This document shows positions 10,625 through 21,491 of a stretch of 64,000 nucleotides of DNA, one piece after another. Source of the DNA: Metallyticus violacea (lineage: Eukaryota > Arthropoda > Insecta > Mantodea > Metallyticidae); the NCBI GenBank assembly GCA_030762175.1, contig CM060831.1, positions 7,197,001-7,261,000 of the forward strand, written 5' to 3'. The first letter of the stretch is position 1, and each line of letters starts with the position of its first letter. Position numbers and translations under genes: made by a program. The notes under the pieces were generated by a model that worked only from the letters and a program-made list of their open reading frames with translations, was not told where the DNA came from and did no database searches.

Positions 10625-11364
10625 GGGAGGGGGGTGTTCAAAATCATATTTTGTGCCATTTTAATATTTGAATTGTCTGTTTATTTTTATTCTATTTTCA
10701 TTAATGTCTCTTGGTTATGAAGCTATTAATAAATGTTTAATTATGTTATTGCAAAAGTCATATTTTTGGATTGCATGAGCATTTGTTTAGTTAAAATTCT
10801 ACATTTCAGGAACTATTTGCTCTAGAAGGCTGTAGTTAGCCTTGAATGCAATAAAAAAGTTGTATTTATAAGTTGGCAGCATTTGTTTCCACGATATCAT
10901 TCTTTGTTATTGTACAATGCTGGACGCGTGAGCTGGTGTTTCCTCGTAAAGTTAATTTTTCTATAAATTTTTTTATTGCACACAATTATTGAAAAACTAC
11001 TTTTTTTGCATAATTTTTTCGGTTTTTTTTAAAGGATCTGTATAAGCTATCGCTTTGAAATTCTTTACAGTTATTCATGGTATTATTGTGGTGATGTGCA
11101 TTTAATATGGTTAAGCTAGGACAAAATGTGACAAAGAAAAAAAAAATAATATGTTGGGAAAAAATGGAACAAAACCAAAAATTTGTAATACATTTATAAT
11201 TTGTTTCTGAATTATGTTATGGTAGTGCAAATAGATCAACAAATTTCAATTACGTGCATCAGTATGCTGTAAAAGTTTCATTTCATCAGCTTTAATAGTC
11301 CTCAATAAAATGGGAACTTAAGTTGGTAAATAACATTACTGGTCTAGGACTTTCAAACTTTCCT

Positions 11365-11365
<1 letters not shown>
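10625..11365. other. AT-rich DNA, nothing recognised
   Basis: It begins with a short G-rich tract (10618-10636). No coding or repeat family is identified in either strand. Confidence 0.5.

Positions 11366-11416
<51 letters not shown>
11366..11416. repeat. (AAT)n microsatellite
   Basis: About sixteen uninterrupted AAT trinucleotides. It accounts for a leucine run in a minus-strand open frame (11336-11653) that is otherwise unremarkable. Confidence 0.95.
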
Positions 11417-11418
<2 letters not shown>

Positions 11419-11419
11419 C

Positions 11420-12650
11420 TAATTGCCACATATGTTTGAAGTATGACATTGGTTTGTGTGCTATGGAAAGTTTTCTGCCTAGAGGCTGGTGTGCAAGCGG
11501 CCCTTTTTGAACGATATCGAGCTCTTGGCAGGGGTGGGTCAGCCGAGGATCTCGAACTGAGGTGACATCTAACAGTTTTTGTAACATGCCTGTTTTCACA
11601 TCAGAATAGGACACATTTTTATTGTTCCGTGACCGGAAGAATCGGTTAAACAACCAATAAATGTTATATTCTTAAGTCGCACACATTTATAGTTACTCTT
11701 AAGGAATGAGAGGTTAACAAACTAATGATTTTGTCTTCTCCAGAAAAACGAGGGTGGCTACTTAGATATTTCTAAAAGTCTGTTCGCGGAAAAAAAGTCC
11801 GTGAATGGCCAAACAGAAAGTATCGTTTCACTATGACAATGCGTGTTATGTGTTCTATGGCCATTGTCTTGACATCCAAGGAAATTACGGCACATAAATT
11901 CGTTGGGTCTATTTAGCAAGGTCAGGTTCGTGAAAATGTGTTATCTGTTCTTTTAGCATGTTTATTGGGGTGTTAATGAAAGAAGGCAGGGATGCCACGA
12001 AAACTAAGGGAGGTTCACATTTTTCTACATCTTAAGGAAAATCGATCGAAAGAAAGAAAAACGCATTACGTTAAGAGGGTAAATTAAATTTAGTTCAGTA
12101 TGTTATGCCGTTATAAAGACCTTACTTAGCATCAGCAAGCTCAACAATGCACTTAAAAAGTGGAAAAGTAGACCCCAGATAAAGAAAAAGAAAATTAGGA
12201 TTTAAATGTAACAAGTGTTATTGAAGTAATTAGGTGATTTCTCACCAGTTTCATTACAAGTCGTGGGTAACAATAGTTATCACAGTGTGCAACAGCCGTT
12301 CCACCTCATCCAATAGCTTAACCACCTGCAGGTAATCTGGTAATACTATACATTACACACTTATAATATGTTTTTGTTCTCTTAAATATGGAGAACTAAT
12401 TAGCTCTTCGTTAAACTTACACCTTTGTCGTCATCTCGCTTTGGTTTACTACACAGAAAGTAACAAGGTACGTGTTCACGTCACTTTGTTTCCTCAACTG
12501 TTACTATTGTCAATTTAAAGCTGTTTTCCTACGCCTGTGGTTCAACCTATTTATGCACGCTCATCGTATATGCAGCCGGTATAAAAAGAGACGGCAAACT
12601 TTTGATATTATATGACCGTTACTCGATAACCTAACAATAATATAGATAAG
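11420..12650. other. Intergenic DNA, nothing recognised
   Basis: Read in six frames without any transposase, reverse transcriptase or SINE motif. Composition is AT-rich with no long open frame apart from the microsatellite-driven one at its left edge. Confidence 0.5.
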
Positions 12651-12654
12651 CGCT

Positions 12655-12750
12655 ACAGTTGAGGTTTGTCTGCTGTGAATCCTAGACTGTTACTAGCTGA
12701 AATCAAAATGTTATTGGGGCGGTATACAGAGAATCCCTAAAGCAAAACAG
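12655..12750 (+). repeat. Upstream copy of a ~90-bp block repeated at 13557 and 13710
   Basis: The block contains TCCTAGACTGTTACTAGCTG, then GGGGCGGTATACAGAG and AATCCC. Related blocks sit at 13557-13652 and 13710-13780, one upstream and two downstream of the LTR-like sequence. Similar blocks flanking an LTR-like core could be sub-repeats of one retroelement family. Confidence 0.55.
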
Positions 12751-12779
12751 TTTCAAACAGTCCTTCCGGACTACCTCCA

Positions 12780-13466
12780 TGAAATATAATTATAATCATC
12801 ATATTTTGTCATTGTAATCAGTAATATAAATATAATGTACATACGTGTGTCATATGTTTGGTATAAGAATCGTGCAAAAATAGAAAGTCTGGCGTTTTCT
12901 AAATCTGTTTGGGTTCTGATCCCGATCGATGGTTGTATAGCTGCCCTTTAAACCAGCCAATGTCGACAAAATTTTTAAATTTCAAATAATAAAGGAATGG
13001 AACGTGGAGCAGGTGAATTTAACCTACCCGATGTTAGATGGATGTTTGAGCTTTTAAAGATGGGCGCGAGATTTGCGTGTGCCTTTTGGGGTCTCCTAGT
13101 CAACGATTTTTTATTTGAGTTTATATATAACGCAGAGTTTGCTCGGCTGGGGCCTGCAGATCAAGTTTTCATTTCAGTTCAATTTGACGCAGAGGCAGTT
13201 CTAAGTACTACAAGCCACGAGGCCCATTCCTCAGTGGCAAGTTTTGCAAGCGACAAATGATTATATTCAACGTAGCCAAGTCTATCGTACGCAAAACACC
13301 AGAGGACGCGAAAAATTTTGGGCATAACAAAATACCAATAGATATTATGTCGCATCGCGTGCTCATTTACACCATTGAATTCCTCTCCTAGTCCCGTCGA
13401 GTCAACAAAATGTCAGAATTCACAATGTGAGGCCACTCGACGATAACACCAACTAAAACGCTTCAT
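12780..13466 (+). mobile_element. LTR-like repeat L, copy 1
   Basis: This is homologous to 21492-22548. Both start TGAAATATAATTATAAT, share a CATATTTTG..TTGTAAT block, a GGCGCGA(G)A segment, a TATA box (TATATATAA at 13122) 20-25 bp before CTCGGCTGGGGC, and a GTCGCAT..TAATTTACAC-type segment. It ends before TGGCGCCCAATGTGG, which resembles a retrotransposon primer-binding site. TATA box, shared ends and following primer site suggest a long terminal repeat of a Gypsy- or BEL-like element. No gag-pol follows. An 87-codon open frame at 12997-13260 lies inside and is not conserved as protein in the second copy. Confidence 0.5.
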
Positions 13467-13470
13467 AATT

Positions 13471-13485
13471 TGGCGCCCAATGTGG
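13471..13485 (+). promoter_or_regulatory. Candidate retrotransposon primer-binding site
   Basis: TGGCGCCCAATGTGG begins a few bases after the end of repeat L copy 1. Its first eight bases, TGGCGCCC, are complementary to a GGGCGCCA tRNA 3' terminus of the lysine-tRNA type used by many LTR elements. The second repeat copy has the diverged GTGCCCAACCTGGGGC at the same place (22551). Confidence 0.45.
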
Positions 13486-13527
13486 CTGCCATATTAAACC
13501 GCTTCAGACTATAAACAAAATGTGACA

Positions 13528-13780
13528 ACTATAGGCTGGCATCCAACATTCCTCCATGTAGTTTGTCACCTGTTTAATCTCCGGAATCTGCTACTGGCTG
13601 AAGCGAAAATATTGTTGGTGCGGTAAGACAGAGGATCCCTCTCGCTAAACAATTGATCTCAAGGACACTGAGGAAAATGTAAAGACTATAGGCCATTCAA
13701 CATCACTCCACGTGGAGTATTTGCTGTTAAATCCTAGACTGCTATTGGCTAAAGCTAAAGTGCAATCAGACCAAAGGTTC
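13528..13780 (+). repeat. Tandem repeat, 157-bp period, about 1.6 units
   Basis: ACTATAGGCTGGCATCCAAC at 13528 and ACTATAGGCCATTCAACATC at 13685 start two units that continue in parallel through TCCA.GT, then CTGTTAAATCCTAGACTGCT-like sequence and the GAAGC(G/T)AAA block. A third copy of the inner part lies at 12655. It is non-coding. Confidence 0.6.
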
Positions 13781-13789
13781 TGAGAAACA

Positions 13790-14140
13790 CGAAGCGACTA
13801 ATCACACGTCATTGTTACCCACTTAAGTAAACCGGTTGGTTCATGATGAACGCGGCTATATAATAGCTGAGGTGTGGTCTAATGCTTTTTGAATTGTTGG
13901 GCAAAAAGGACGAATAATAAATTTAGTTTGAAGATAAAAATCCAAACAATGAAATTAAATGAAACAAAACTATAATGCCTGTCCACCCCCTTTGTTAGAG
14001 AGAACAAAAGCGTGTATACCTTGAAAAAGAGTGCGATGATTGGTAACTCTTAAGTACAATAGCTGCGTTCATCGTGTATCCAATCGGCTTACTATGAGTA
14101 GTAAACAATGGCGTGTAATTAAATGCTATATTTATCTCAA
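13790..14140. other. Intergenic DNA, nothing recognised
   Basis: A short segment with CACGAAGCGACTAAT at 13788 resembles CACCGAAGCGACTAAT at 22456 inside the second L repeat. Otherwise no feature is seen. Confidence 0.4.
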
Positions 14141-14144
14141 ATAG

Positions 14145-14376
14145 CCATGGTGGCCGAGGTCGTAAAGTGCGGACTCGTGAGTGTGAGGTCTGGAGTTCGA
14201 TTCCCACCAGGCTAGTTCTCCCTTACTTAGGTTTCTCCATGTTTCCTTCAGTCGTCATAAATGGAAAATGCCGGAAGGTACCTTAAACTTAAGCCTGGAA
14301 CGTTTGCTTCCTTCCTTTAAAAAAATCCTTTCCCAGTTTATAGTTTCATTTTATGTATCATCAGTTTCCACCGCCT
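14145..14376 (+). mobile_element. SINE B, 3'-truncated
   Basis: The head reads CCATGGTGGCCGAGGTCGTA with B box AGTTCGATTCC, then TTAGGTTTCTCCATGTTTCC, TGCCGGAAGGTACC, TTTAAAAAAATCCTTTCCCA and TATGTATCATCAGTTTCCACC. It stops at CCGCC (14376), without the GGGCGTTAAACACTA end. A LINE fragment starts within about 70 bases. Confidence 0.85.
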
Positions 14377-14439
14377 GGGAAACTGGCGTTAAAACCATTC
14401 AGAGTCTTTGATAGTATAGAGATAGAAGATTCTACGTTT

Positions 14440-15640
14440 GGCCGCACTAATAATAATTTAGCTGATGACCAAACCAATGACATTCAAGAACGGTGTGGTG
14501 TACAGCAGGAAAGTGACGTGGGTGTATGCAGGTCAGGCCCTGGAAAATGTTAAGAAATTCACATACTTGGTAGTCACATTAGCTATGAACGGGAACTTTG
14601 CAAAACACATTGGCATTACAAAGCGCAAGTGCTTAATTAAAAATGTAGACATTAAAGATTTTAGTAAAAATACCTGCATACGTGGGTGTATGCAGGTCAG
14701 GCCCTGGAAAATGTTAAGAAATTCACATACTTGGGAGTCACATTAGCTATGAACGGGAACTTTGCAAAACACATTGGCATTACAAAGCGCAAGTGCTTAA
14801 TTAAAAATGTAGACATTAAAGATTTTAGTAAAAATACCTGAAATTCCACAAAGAAAAATGGAGTTGGTGTACAGGGCAGTTGTGAGGTAAATTATGGCGT
14901 ATGGGGCCCAAATTTGAGTTGGGAAAACACCGAGGAACTTAATCAGGTACAAACACAAGTTCTAAAACGGTTGCTACAAGCAGGGAGAGGTACAGTAAAT
15001 TCTTAAAGAGTTTGGTATTTCTAACGAAAGTGTGAATTTAAAATAAGAACAATTAAATGCTGGTTAAGGATAATACGGGGAAATCAAGCTCTTCTTCGAG
15101 CAGTTTGTTTAAGGGAGCAAATAAGGGAAGGGTGGGATACGAGTTGGGCATCAAAAATAAGGAAAGGCTTAGTCAAAAATGGATTGGAGTATATATGGTT
15201 GGAAAATAGTTAATAGACGTTTGCGAGATATAGGCGGGCAAAATATTGTGTCTCAATGCGCAGAAAAAGTATCGCTTAACCTGCAGGCTCAAATACATCC
15301 GAATTGTGGAGGGGACATTATTTAGATATCTGTGGCAGAGAAGAAAGAAGTGATCTCGCATGGTTCAGATTAGGGGCTTGGAAAGGAAACAAAACAGTTA
15401 ACGCTTCGGGGAAAGAATTTGCCCATTGTGCGGAGAAAGCTAAACCTGGTGGCATATTTTGGCAGAATGCAGGGAAACGAAGATTTTAAGAAATGAGCAT
15501 TTAAAACCGCACTTTTTGAATGTCAATAGAAGTTTGAACATTTGCCGGGAAGTGTTGGTGCATGCAAGATACTCACACAATTTGGGAATATTTATAGAGA
15601 AGGCCTGACAAAGGAGGTTAATGACAATAATAAAAGAGGG
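14440..15640 (+). pseudogene. Non-LTR retrotransposon ORF2 C-terminal fragment
   Basis: Frames with stops give GQALENVKKFTYLVVTLAMN and GNFAKHIGITKRKC, the post-RT thumb region of LINE ORF2. These are followed by YGAQIW-like and NQVQTQVLKRLLQAGR residues, and LRAVCLREQIREGWDTSW. Near the end, EERSDLAWFRLGAWKGN and FAHCAEKAKPGGIF form a degraded C-terminal zinc-finger region. The order matches R1/Jockey-type ORF2 carboxyl ends. The polymerase core with its YADD box is not present. A 161-bp segment near the 5' end is tandemly duplicated. Confidence 0.7.
14516..14840 (+). repeat. Tandem duplication of 161 bp within the LINE fragment
   Basis: Units 14516-14676 and 14680-14840 differ by a single base that I can find (T at 14571 against G in the second unit) and are separated by the three bases CAT. 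Both begin ACGTGGGTGTATGCAGG and end AGTAAAAATACCTG. Near-identity in an otherwise decayed element shows the duplication is recent compared with the LINE insertion. Confidence 0.95.
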
Positions 15641-15649
15641 GAGTCGGTG

Positions 15650-17580
15650 AGAGGTGGTGTGAGTGAATGGAAGAGGGGCTCAAAAGTAAGGGATTCATTC
15701 ATATTTATGTATTTGTATGTAAAAGTATTAATAGAAAACGTAAATATATGAAAGTATTTGTATATTTGTATGTACGTGTGTATGTATGGATATATGTATG
15801 GATGTACGTGTATGGCCATTTTGATGGGACGGATTGTTATAAGGATGATATTAGCATGTATCGCCGTACAGTTGTATTTATTTACTTTCAATGATTTACT
15901 TTAAATTTAGCTAATATCAATTTAGGATTAACAATAGAAAACACCAAGTCGAATGGTATTGAATGATAGCCTATAGTCACCAATTTTTCCTCAGAGCCTG
16001 TGAGATCAACTGTTTATCGATAGAGATTCTCTGTCTTTTCACACTAATAATAGCTCCTGCCAATAGCGGTCTAGAATTAATAGCAGATAAACGTGCAGCT
16101 GCAGGAGAGTTTATCAGTGTTATTGTTGGGTTGTCGAGTAACAGTAATGTGTCAAAAGTTGGTGCCTCTTTTGACACCGTGGTATTAATAAGGCTGCATG
16201 AGCATCCAATGATCCAAGATTCATTTTTCTTCAGTGTTTTCTTTCTTTCTTTCTTTCTTGTTTTTTCCATTTTCTGGAGGAGAATTGACAACGAAGGAAA
16301 CAAAGAAGCTAAAAGATAAAATTCTTCGCTCCGCCTCCTGTTTTTTATTGAATAAGAAAAGTCAGGCAACTGTAACATTACCGGTTTTATCGAACTTTTG
16401 TTCTCGGAACTTAACCTTGCTAAGGATTCGTTCCCAAGAAGGAACCCCGGTGTAATCAGGAACGTTTCATTAGCCTGAAGAGTTGTGCGGTGTTAATATT
16501 GAAGTTTGCACTGGTTCTGTAATTTGTTTGTAGTAGACAGCCCCCACTGACTCACGGTGAGGTTAATTAAATGTCAAGCTTGGGAGGAGCAGGAGCACAA
16601 TTTTTTTTTTTTTGTCTCGTTTCTCTTAGTAACGCTTGCTTATTTTTGTCACAAGTGGAATTTGTGGCCAGCCTCGCCCAGTGATAATAATAGAGAAAGG
16701 AGAGATGGCATCTTTCTTTTGGAATAAGCGAGTACGCGTTAGGCTATCTTCATATTTTAGGGGGGGAAGGGGGGGGGTGGAAGAAGAAAGTAATAAAGTA
16801 GAGAAACATCGCTCTTCACTTTTGTTGAACGAAGAACGTATTTTAAAGTATGCTTTCAAGGAAGAAAACGATCGAGAAGAAAGAAGAATATAGAATTAAA
16901 ATATCTTAAGTATTTTACTCTTGTTTTGGAACAAAAAGTACTTATGCACAGAGTTATTCTAAATGAATGGCACAATTTTGCATATTTACTGTAAAGAAAT
17001 TACTGCAGAAAAAAACATGATGTAGCAATGAATATGACAAATTGGCAACTTTCTTTGTCACGCTGAGTATATATTCTTTCGTTCAAAATTATAACTAAGG
17101 ATTGAATTTTTAGGTGTTAAAATACTTTAAATATGTAACAAAAACGCTTGTCAATTTAATTTAATTTATGCTATGTCTTCCCAACTGCTGAAAAACTGCA
17201 GTACACAATGACACTCATCATCAAGTTATTTGAAAAGACTAAGGATTGTCGAGAACATTGACTTCGCTGAGAAAAAAAAACGTTTCACGTCACAGGAAAT
17301 AAGTCTGGCAAATTGATACCTGGACATGTAACACACTTAAAGCAATATCCTTTTCCTGCTGGCCGTCCTACACACACAATTGATTAAAATCGATTATATT
17401 TTCGGATATTTCTCTTTAATTTTCCATATTACATATGACAAGATACTTATGCTTTGCGCCATTTAATGCTTACAAGTTGTAAATGTTAGTGCCCATACAT
17501 TAGTTTCATGGTAAAAAAATTAATATTTACGTATTGAAGTGCTAGTGTAACAAAATTATAGCATCTCGTTCATTATCGCA
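15650..17580. other. Intergenic DNA with low-complexity tracts
   Basis: It includes a GTAT/TATG-rich stretch (15700-15810), a CTTT tract at 16240-16260, poly-T at 16600-16611 and a G-rich tract at 16761-16778. Open frames of 118 codons (plus, 15963-16319) and 133 codons (minus, 15977-16378) overlap each other and match nothing I recognise. The purine/pyrimidine asymmetry explains their length. I do not call either a gene. Confidence 0.45.
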
Positions 17581-17583
17581 CAT

Positions 17584-17770
17584 AAAATGGCCGATCAATT
17601 TTGCTCGGAAGCAGGCCTGAGGTTCTATTAGTTCGTAAATCTAGAAAACGGAAGTAAGCCATACTTAGGATTTTTACGCCCGAAAAAATCCATCGGTTCT
17701 GACGGGGATTGAACACGCGATCTTGGGTTTAGAAGGCAAGTATGGTTATCACTACGCCACCAGGAACGAC
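17584..17770 (-). mobile_element. SINE A, internally deleted
   Basis: Plus-strand text runs GGCCGATCAATTTTGCTCGG, AGGCCTGAGGTTCTATTAG, then skips the CGTAAATGTACGACACGGGA part of the body. It continues GGAAGTAAGCCATACTTAGG to the inverted head AGGCAAGTATGGTTATCACT and CCACCAGGAACGAC. B box and A box are recognisable. The 3' tail beyond GGCCGA is missing. Confidence 0.85.
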
Positions 17771-17959
17771 TTTATTAAGATTCACGAGAATGTGCACTGT
17801 TTTATTAATTTTTTAAATTATGTATTATTCCTAATTAAGATCTAGAGTGCTTATACAGTAATAGGTCCTCAGCACATATGGTAACTGTAATATTTAATGT
17901 CATTAGTGACGTCGTTTATAAAAACATAAAATATTATTGGTCTCAGGACTGACCTAGTA

Positions 17960-18075
17960 GCGCTCCACACTCTTCGAGCAACGCCTGCACGATTCTGATG
18001 ATACTACATTGCAATACAACACGGTCGAGAAGTTGACTACCTAACACGGGGTTCGGCTGAAATGAGAGAACAGAG
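17960..18075. repeat. Interspersed repeat R, copy 1
   Basis: It shares GACGCCTGCAGGATTC-type sequence (here AACGCCTGCACGATTC), GATGATACTACATTGCAATA, CGGTCGAGAAGTTG and ACACGGGG.TC.GCTGAAATG with copies at 18299-18485 and 34996-35170. The copies lie in the same orientation. Their nature is unknown; no coding reading is common to them. Confidence 0.65.
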
Positions 18076-18298
18076 TTTGAAGGGTTTTCAGTTTCAGAGA
18101 AATGTATGTATGAAAAAGCTTAGATACATCTCTTGTGTTTACACACTCATCACAATGTATTTCGTGCGCAATTACAGTTGCTACTGAAATTTGTTCAGAG
18201 GGACAAACTGGTTTTATGCGCTTTTTGTGACTGCACATGAGACCGAAAGGAACAGAACCCGGGGTCACTGGCTAGCGAGTAACACAGAGGAATACAAA

Positions 18299-18485
18299 CG
18301 CGGTGGAACAGGTACATAAATAAAAGAGGAAATAGTAAAGGACTGGGGCATGTTTTATTTACGTACGAGTTGGAGCAGCGTTTCGCTCTCGACGCCTGCA
18401 GGATTCCTATGATACTACACTGCAAAACAGCTAGGTCGGGAAGTTGTCTAAGCTACACGGGGCTCTGCTAACATGAGAGTCAACG
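18299..18485. repeat. Interspersed repeat R, copy 2
   Basis: It begins GCGGTGGAACAGGTACATAA and includes ATGTTTTATTTACGTACGAG, CGCTCTCGACGCCTGCAGGA, GATACTACACTGCAAAACAG and ACACGGGGCTCTGCTAACAT. It is closer to the 35-kb copy than to the one 400 bp upstream, which lacks the 5' part. Confidence 0.7.
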
Positions 18486-18489
18486 AAAT

Positions 18490-19331
18490 AGGAGAGGTTT
18501 CAGTTGATAATTTCACTCAATACTAGTTTTTGAAAGTTGTCGTTTAAAAAAAACCAATCAACAATATTTGCCCAGTTTCCTGTATGAGATTACTTTTTGG
18601 TACCGTTGTTAATTTTAGAGGTATATACATTTATATTCTAATTAATAATTCCACAAAGTTTTCATAAACATTTTAATATTAAAATTAAGGCATTGTGATT
18701 GTAACAATTAGCCTGTAATTAAATTACATTACTTGCAATATTAAAAAAATCATGTTCTGTGATGCAAAATCTTAAATCCCTTTGTATATAAGTTTATCTT
18801 CCGGCCCTGTTTTGTTCAAATACACCAATCAGTGCCAAAATGAATTCTTGGCGCATTACCTATCTTTTTACCACAACCCAAATCATTGAGCCGTTTAGAA
18901 ATTTATGTAACCTTGAAACCTCGAAAAACTGCCAAATCTCTAGCAAAAAATGAAGACCAAATTAAAGAATTCTTGTCATTCATAGAAGACGTCACGACCT
19001 AATTGCTAGGGGTTTTAGAAATAGCATAAAAATGTTTCTACAACCCCAAAGAAAAGAGATCAAAAACTGCATTCCGTTAAAGAACAAAGGAATCCTTTCA
19101 GCTCCACAGGAATATATAAAGTACCATAGAAAAGTATATATTTCTTTAACAAGAAGATTAATTAAAACTCGGCTCGTGGCACATAAACGACATTTACGTC
19201 ATAATCAGTCAAAAATCCGCGATTGAGGAACGTGCCATTCAAAATTGCCATTGAATAAAATTTGAAGGAAAAAAAAAACAGAATTGCAGCAACAACAGAA
19301 CATTTTAATTTGGATAACAGAGAGCCCTTGA
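18490..19331. other. AT-rich DNA, nothing recognised
   Basis: No known repeat or protein motif was found. A 64-codon frame starting at 19032 is rich in Lys and Arg and has no recognisable similarity. Confidence 0.45.
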
Positions 19332-19348
19332 AATAGTAGTAGTAGTAC

Positions 19349-19404
<56 letters not shown>

Positions 19405-19412
19405 ATAGTAGA
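19332..19412. repeat. (TAG)n microsatellite
   Basis: About twenty-five TAG/AGT trinucleotides with one TACTAG interruption near 19346 and one TAA near 19404. It is the longest trinucleotide tract in the window and a different motif from the AAT class. Confidence 0.95.
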
Positions 19413-19414
19413 AT

Positions 19415-21105
19415 GTGTATTTATTGTTATAAAATTCTATATTCATACTGCAAATATACTTTATGCATGGGTCGTCGACCGTACATGCTTAAGTACGGGT
19501 GATACACTATTTTAAAGGGAACAAATAATGATAAAAATAAACAAAGAAGAAATATTAATAATAAACTATAATTAAAATGGGTAGAACGATATACTTAGAT
19601 ATGAGTGGAAACAACTTATACATTGTTTATAATTATATTAGTTATTGCAATCTAACCAGAAAATAAATTGTTTCTAGCTTTTCGCGCTTTCGCTAGTAAA
19701 ATGCCCGGATTAAACCAATTAGTGTTATCCGTAAACAGATCGATCCAAGCATATCAATCGACTTCTAAATGCCTTGAAAATTTTTTATGGAAACAGAGTC
19801 TTTCTCATGTGTTCCTAGTGGGAACTTTCGGCCAGAATATGCACCCATTCATCATCCCAACCACAAAATGGCTAGATTCTCCTACCAGTACTATTCGTTA
19901 TTTTTGAGCCTTCCAACCTCCCAGTTTAAACTCAGCCTTCTTGTTCTTGGCTTTCTCTCTACCTCTTTATTTCAGGTTAATTTCATTTCATTCAATAGAC
20001 TCAAGGAGACTTTTGTGTTACATTCTGCCTCGATTTCCAGTCTGCTCATATCCTCTAGCCTTGTCCTAACCTTCTTCACATAAACAAAGACAGGGGTTTT
20101 CAAATAAGCAAGACTTGGAATCTCTCCCTGGTGAAAAAACAAATCTGCAACACAAAAAATCTCCTAGACTTCTACCCCCTCCCACTTCTAAAGTTCAGCA
20201 CCTCTGCCTCTCCAGACGTGTTTGGTCAAATGACGATGGCGATTGTAGCGTGGCGAAAGCTCTGGTTTTTAAATAAATTTAAACCACCATCGCAAAACGG
20301 CCCAGTAATAATTAACTTCAATAATAACAACGCCGGCCGTGAACGCCTAAAAATGTCTTAACCGTTTAAATGCTTCAAAACAAGGAAGTTCTATAAGAAT
20401 TTGCTACAACTGCAGCACTAACACAATCATTTTGGAAAGAATGTTCTTAAAAATTATGTTGAAATAACCATTTTTAAAGGAAGTCATTCATCGTATATGA
20501 GTTGTTTGAAAAAGTTAAAAGCTATTTACTATTAATACTAGAGCACTATATACAGTACGGACGGCTTGGGTATTTCGAGGAATCGAATTATGAGTGGGTA
20601 TAACAAGAAACTGGTTTTACTACCTGTATTCTCCTTCAGGTGGTTCTAAAGGGGAGGCATATTGAATACAACCGGAGATTTTTATTACTTTTTTAATAAA
20701 GTAAATAGCTATCAGGCATATGCAGATATATATCATTGAAGACCGTAATAATAACTATTACCGAATGTCAGCATTCTGAAATATTTATTGTTTACACTAA
20801 ATGAAACCACTGGGTTGGTGTGAGTTACAGATTATGTTGGCATTACCCGCTCCAGGGAATTAAAGGCGTATAATTTTTCAGATTGCATACGTTACGGCTG
20901 AGATACAACATTTAATGTACAATCGTACTCTTCTGAGTTTTTCCCATTAATTAACCTTGTTGTTCCACGTTCATGCATTTCAACTACTTAAAACGTTTAA
21001 AAACACCGAAAAGAGTTCGCCGCATAATAATACTGATACCTCAACTTTAGTACATCCCGGTAAAATTCAGAAACATTACAACTTCTCAGCTAAATAGGTT
21101 ATTTC
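19415..21105. other. Intergenic DNA, nothing recognised
   Basis: Overlapping open frames of 79 and 98 codons (19668-20083) are Ser/Leu/Phe-rich and match nothing I know. No SINE, LINE or transposase motif is seen. The region 19890-20200 is unusually C-rich on the plus strand (CTTCC/CTCC blocks), which favours open frames by chance. Confidence 0.4.
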
Positions 21106-21125
21106 GGAAAATAATAATTTTTTTT

Positions 21126-21409
21126 AGTAGTGTTTAACGCCCGTTTTCACTACTGAGGCACCACAGGCGATGGACATTGATGACACATGAGATGAAATGA
21201 TACATTAGGAAAGGATATTTTTTTTTTCAAGGAAGGAAGCGTTCCAGGCCTAAGTTTAGGTACCTCCCCGGCATTTGCCAGTTATGAAGACTGAGGAAAA
21301 CCTGGAAAAAAAAAAAACCCAGTCAGGGAGGACGGTCCTGGTGGGATTCGAGCCGCAGACCTCCCACTCACGAGTTCGTGCCTTAACGACCTCGGCCACC
21401 CGTGGCGGT
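21126..21409 (-). mobile_element. SINE B, full length with target-site duplication
   Basis: Plus-strand order is the inverted 3' end AGTAGTGTTTAACGCCCG, then GAGGCACCACAGGCGATGGA, AAGGAAGGAAGCGTTCCAGG, TTTAGGTACCTCCCCGGCAT, the inverted B box GGATTCGAGCC and inverted head CGACCTCGGCCACCCGTGG. It is flanked by AAATAATAATT (21108-21118 and 21410-21420), a target-site duplication of at least 11 bp. The flanking (AAT)n tract is therefore partly target sequence. The head is of Leu/Ser-tRNA type (TGGCCGAGGTCGTTAAGGC). Confidence 0.92.
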
Positions 21410-21411
21410 AA

Positions 21412-21421
21412 ATAATAATTC

Positions 21422-21461
<40 letters not shown>
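21412..21461. repeat. (AAT)n microsatellite
   Basis: AAT repeats with one TCT interruption near 21420, directly abutting the SINE B target-site duplication. Confidence 0.9.
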
Positions 21462-21491
21462 GCTGTAACAGTTACTCCGATTCACCCCCAT

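Noticed and set aside
12997..13260. 87-codon open frame, superficially a small protein
   Set aside because: It lies inside LTR-like repeat L and the homologous DNA at 21.85-22.1 kb does not keep the frame, so it is chance.
15977..16378. 133-codon minus-strand and 118-codon plus-strand frames over the same DNA
   Set aside because: They overlap head-on, rest on purine/pyrimidine-biased tracts, and neither shows a family motif.
19668..20083. Overlapping 79- and 98-codon frames
   Set aside because: Composition is dominated by Ser, Leu and Phe from C/T-rich DNA; no motif and no splice or promoter context.
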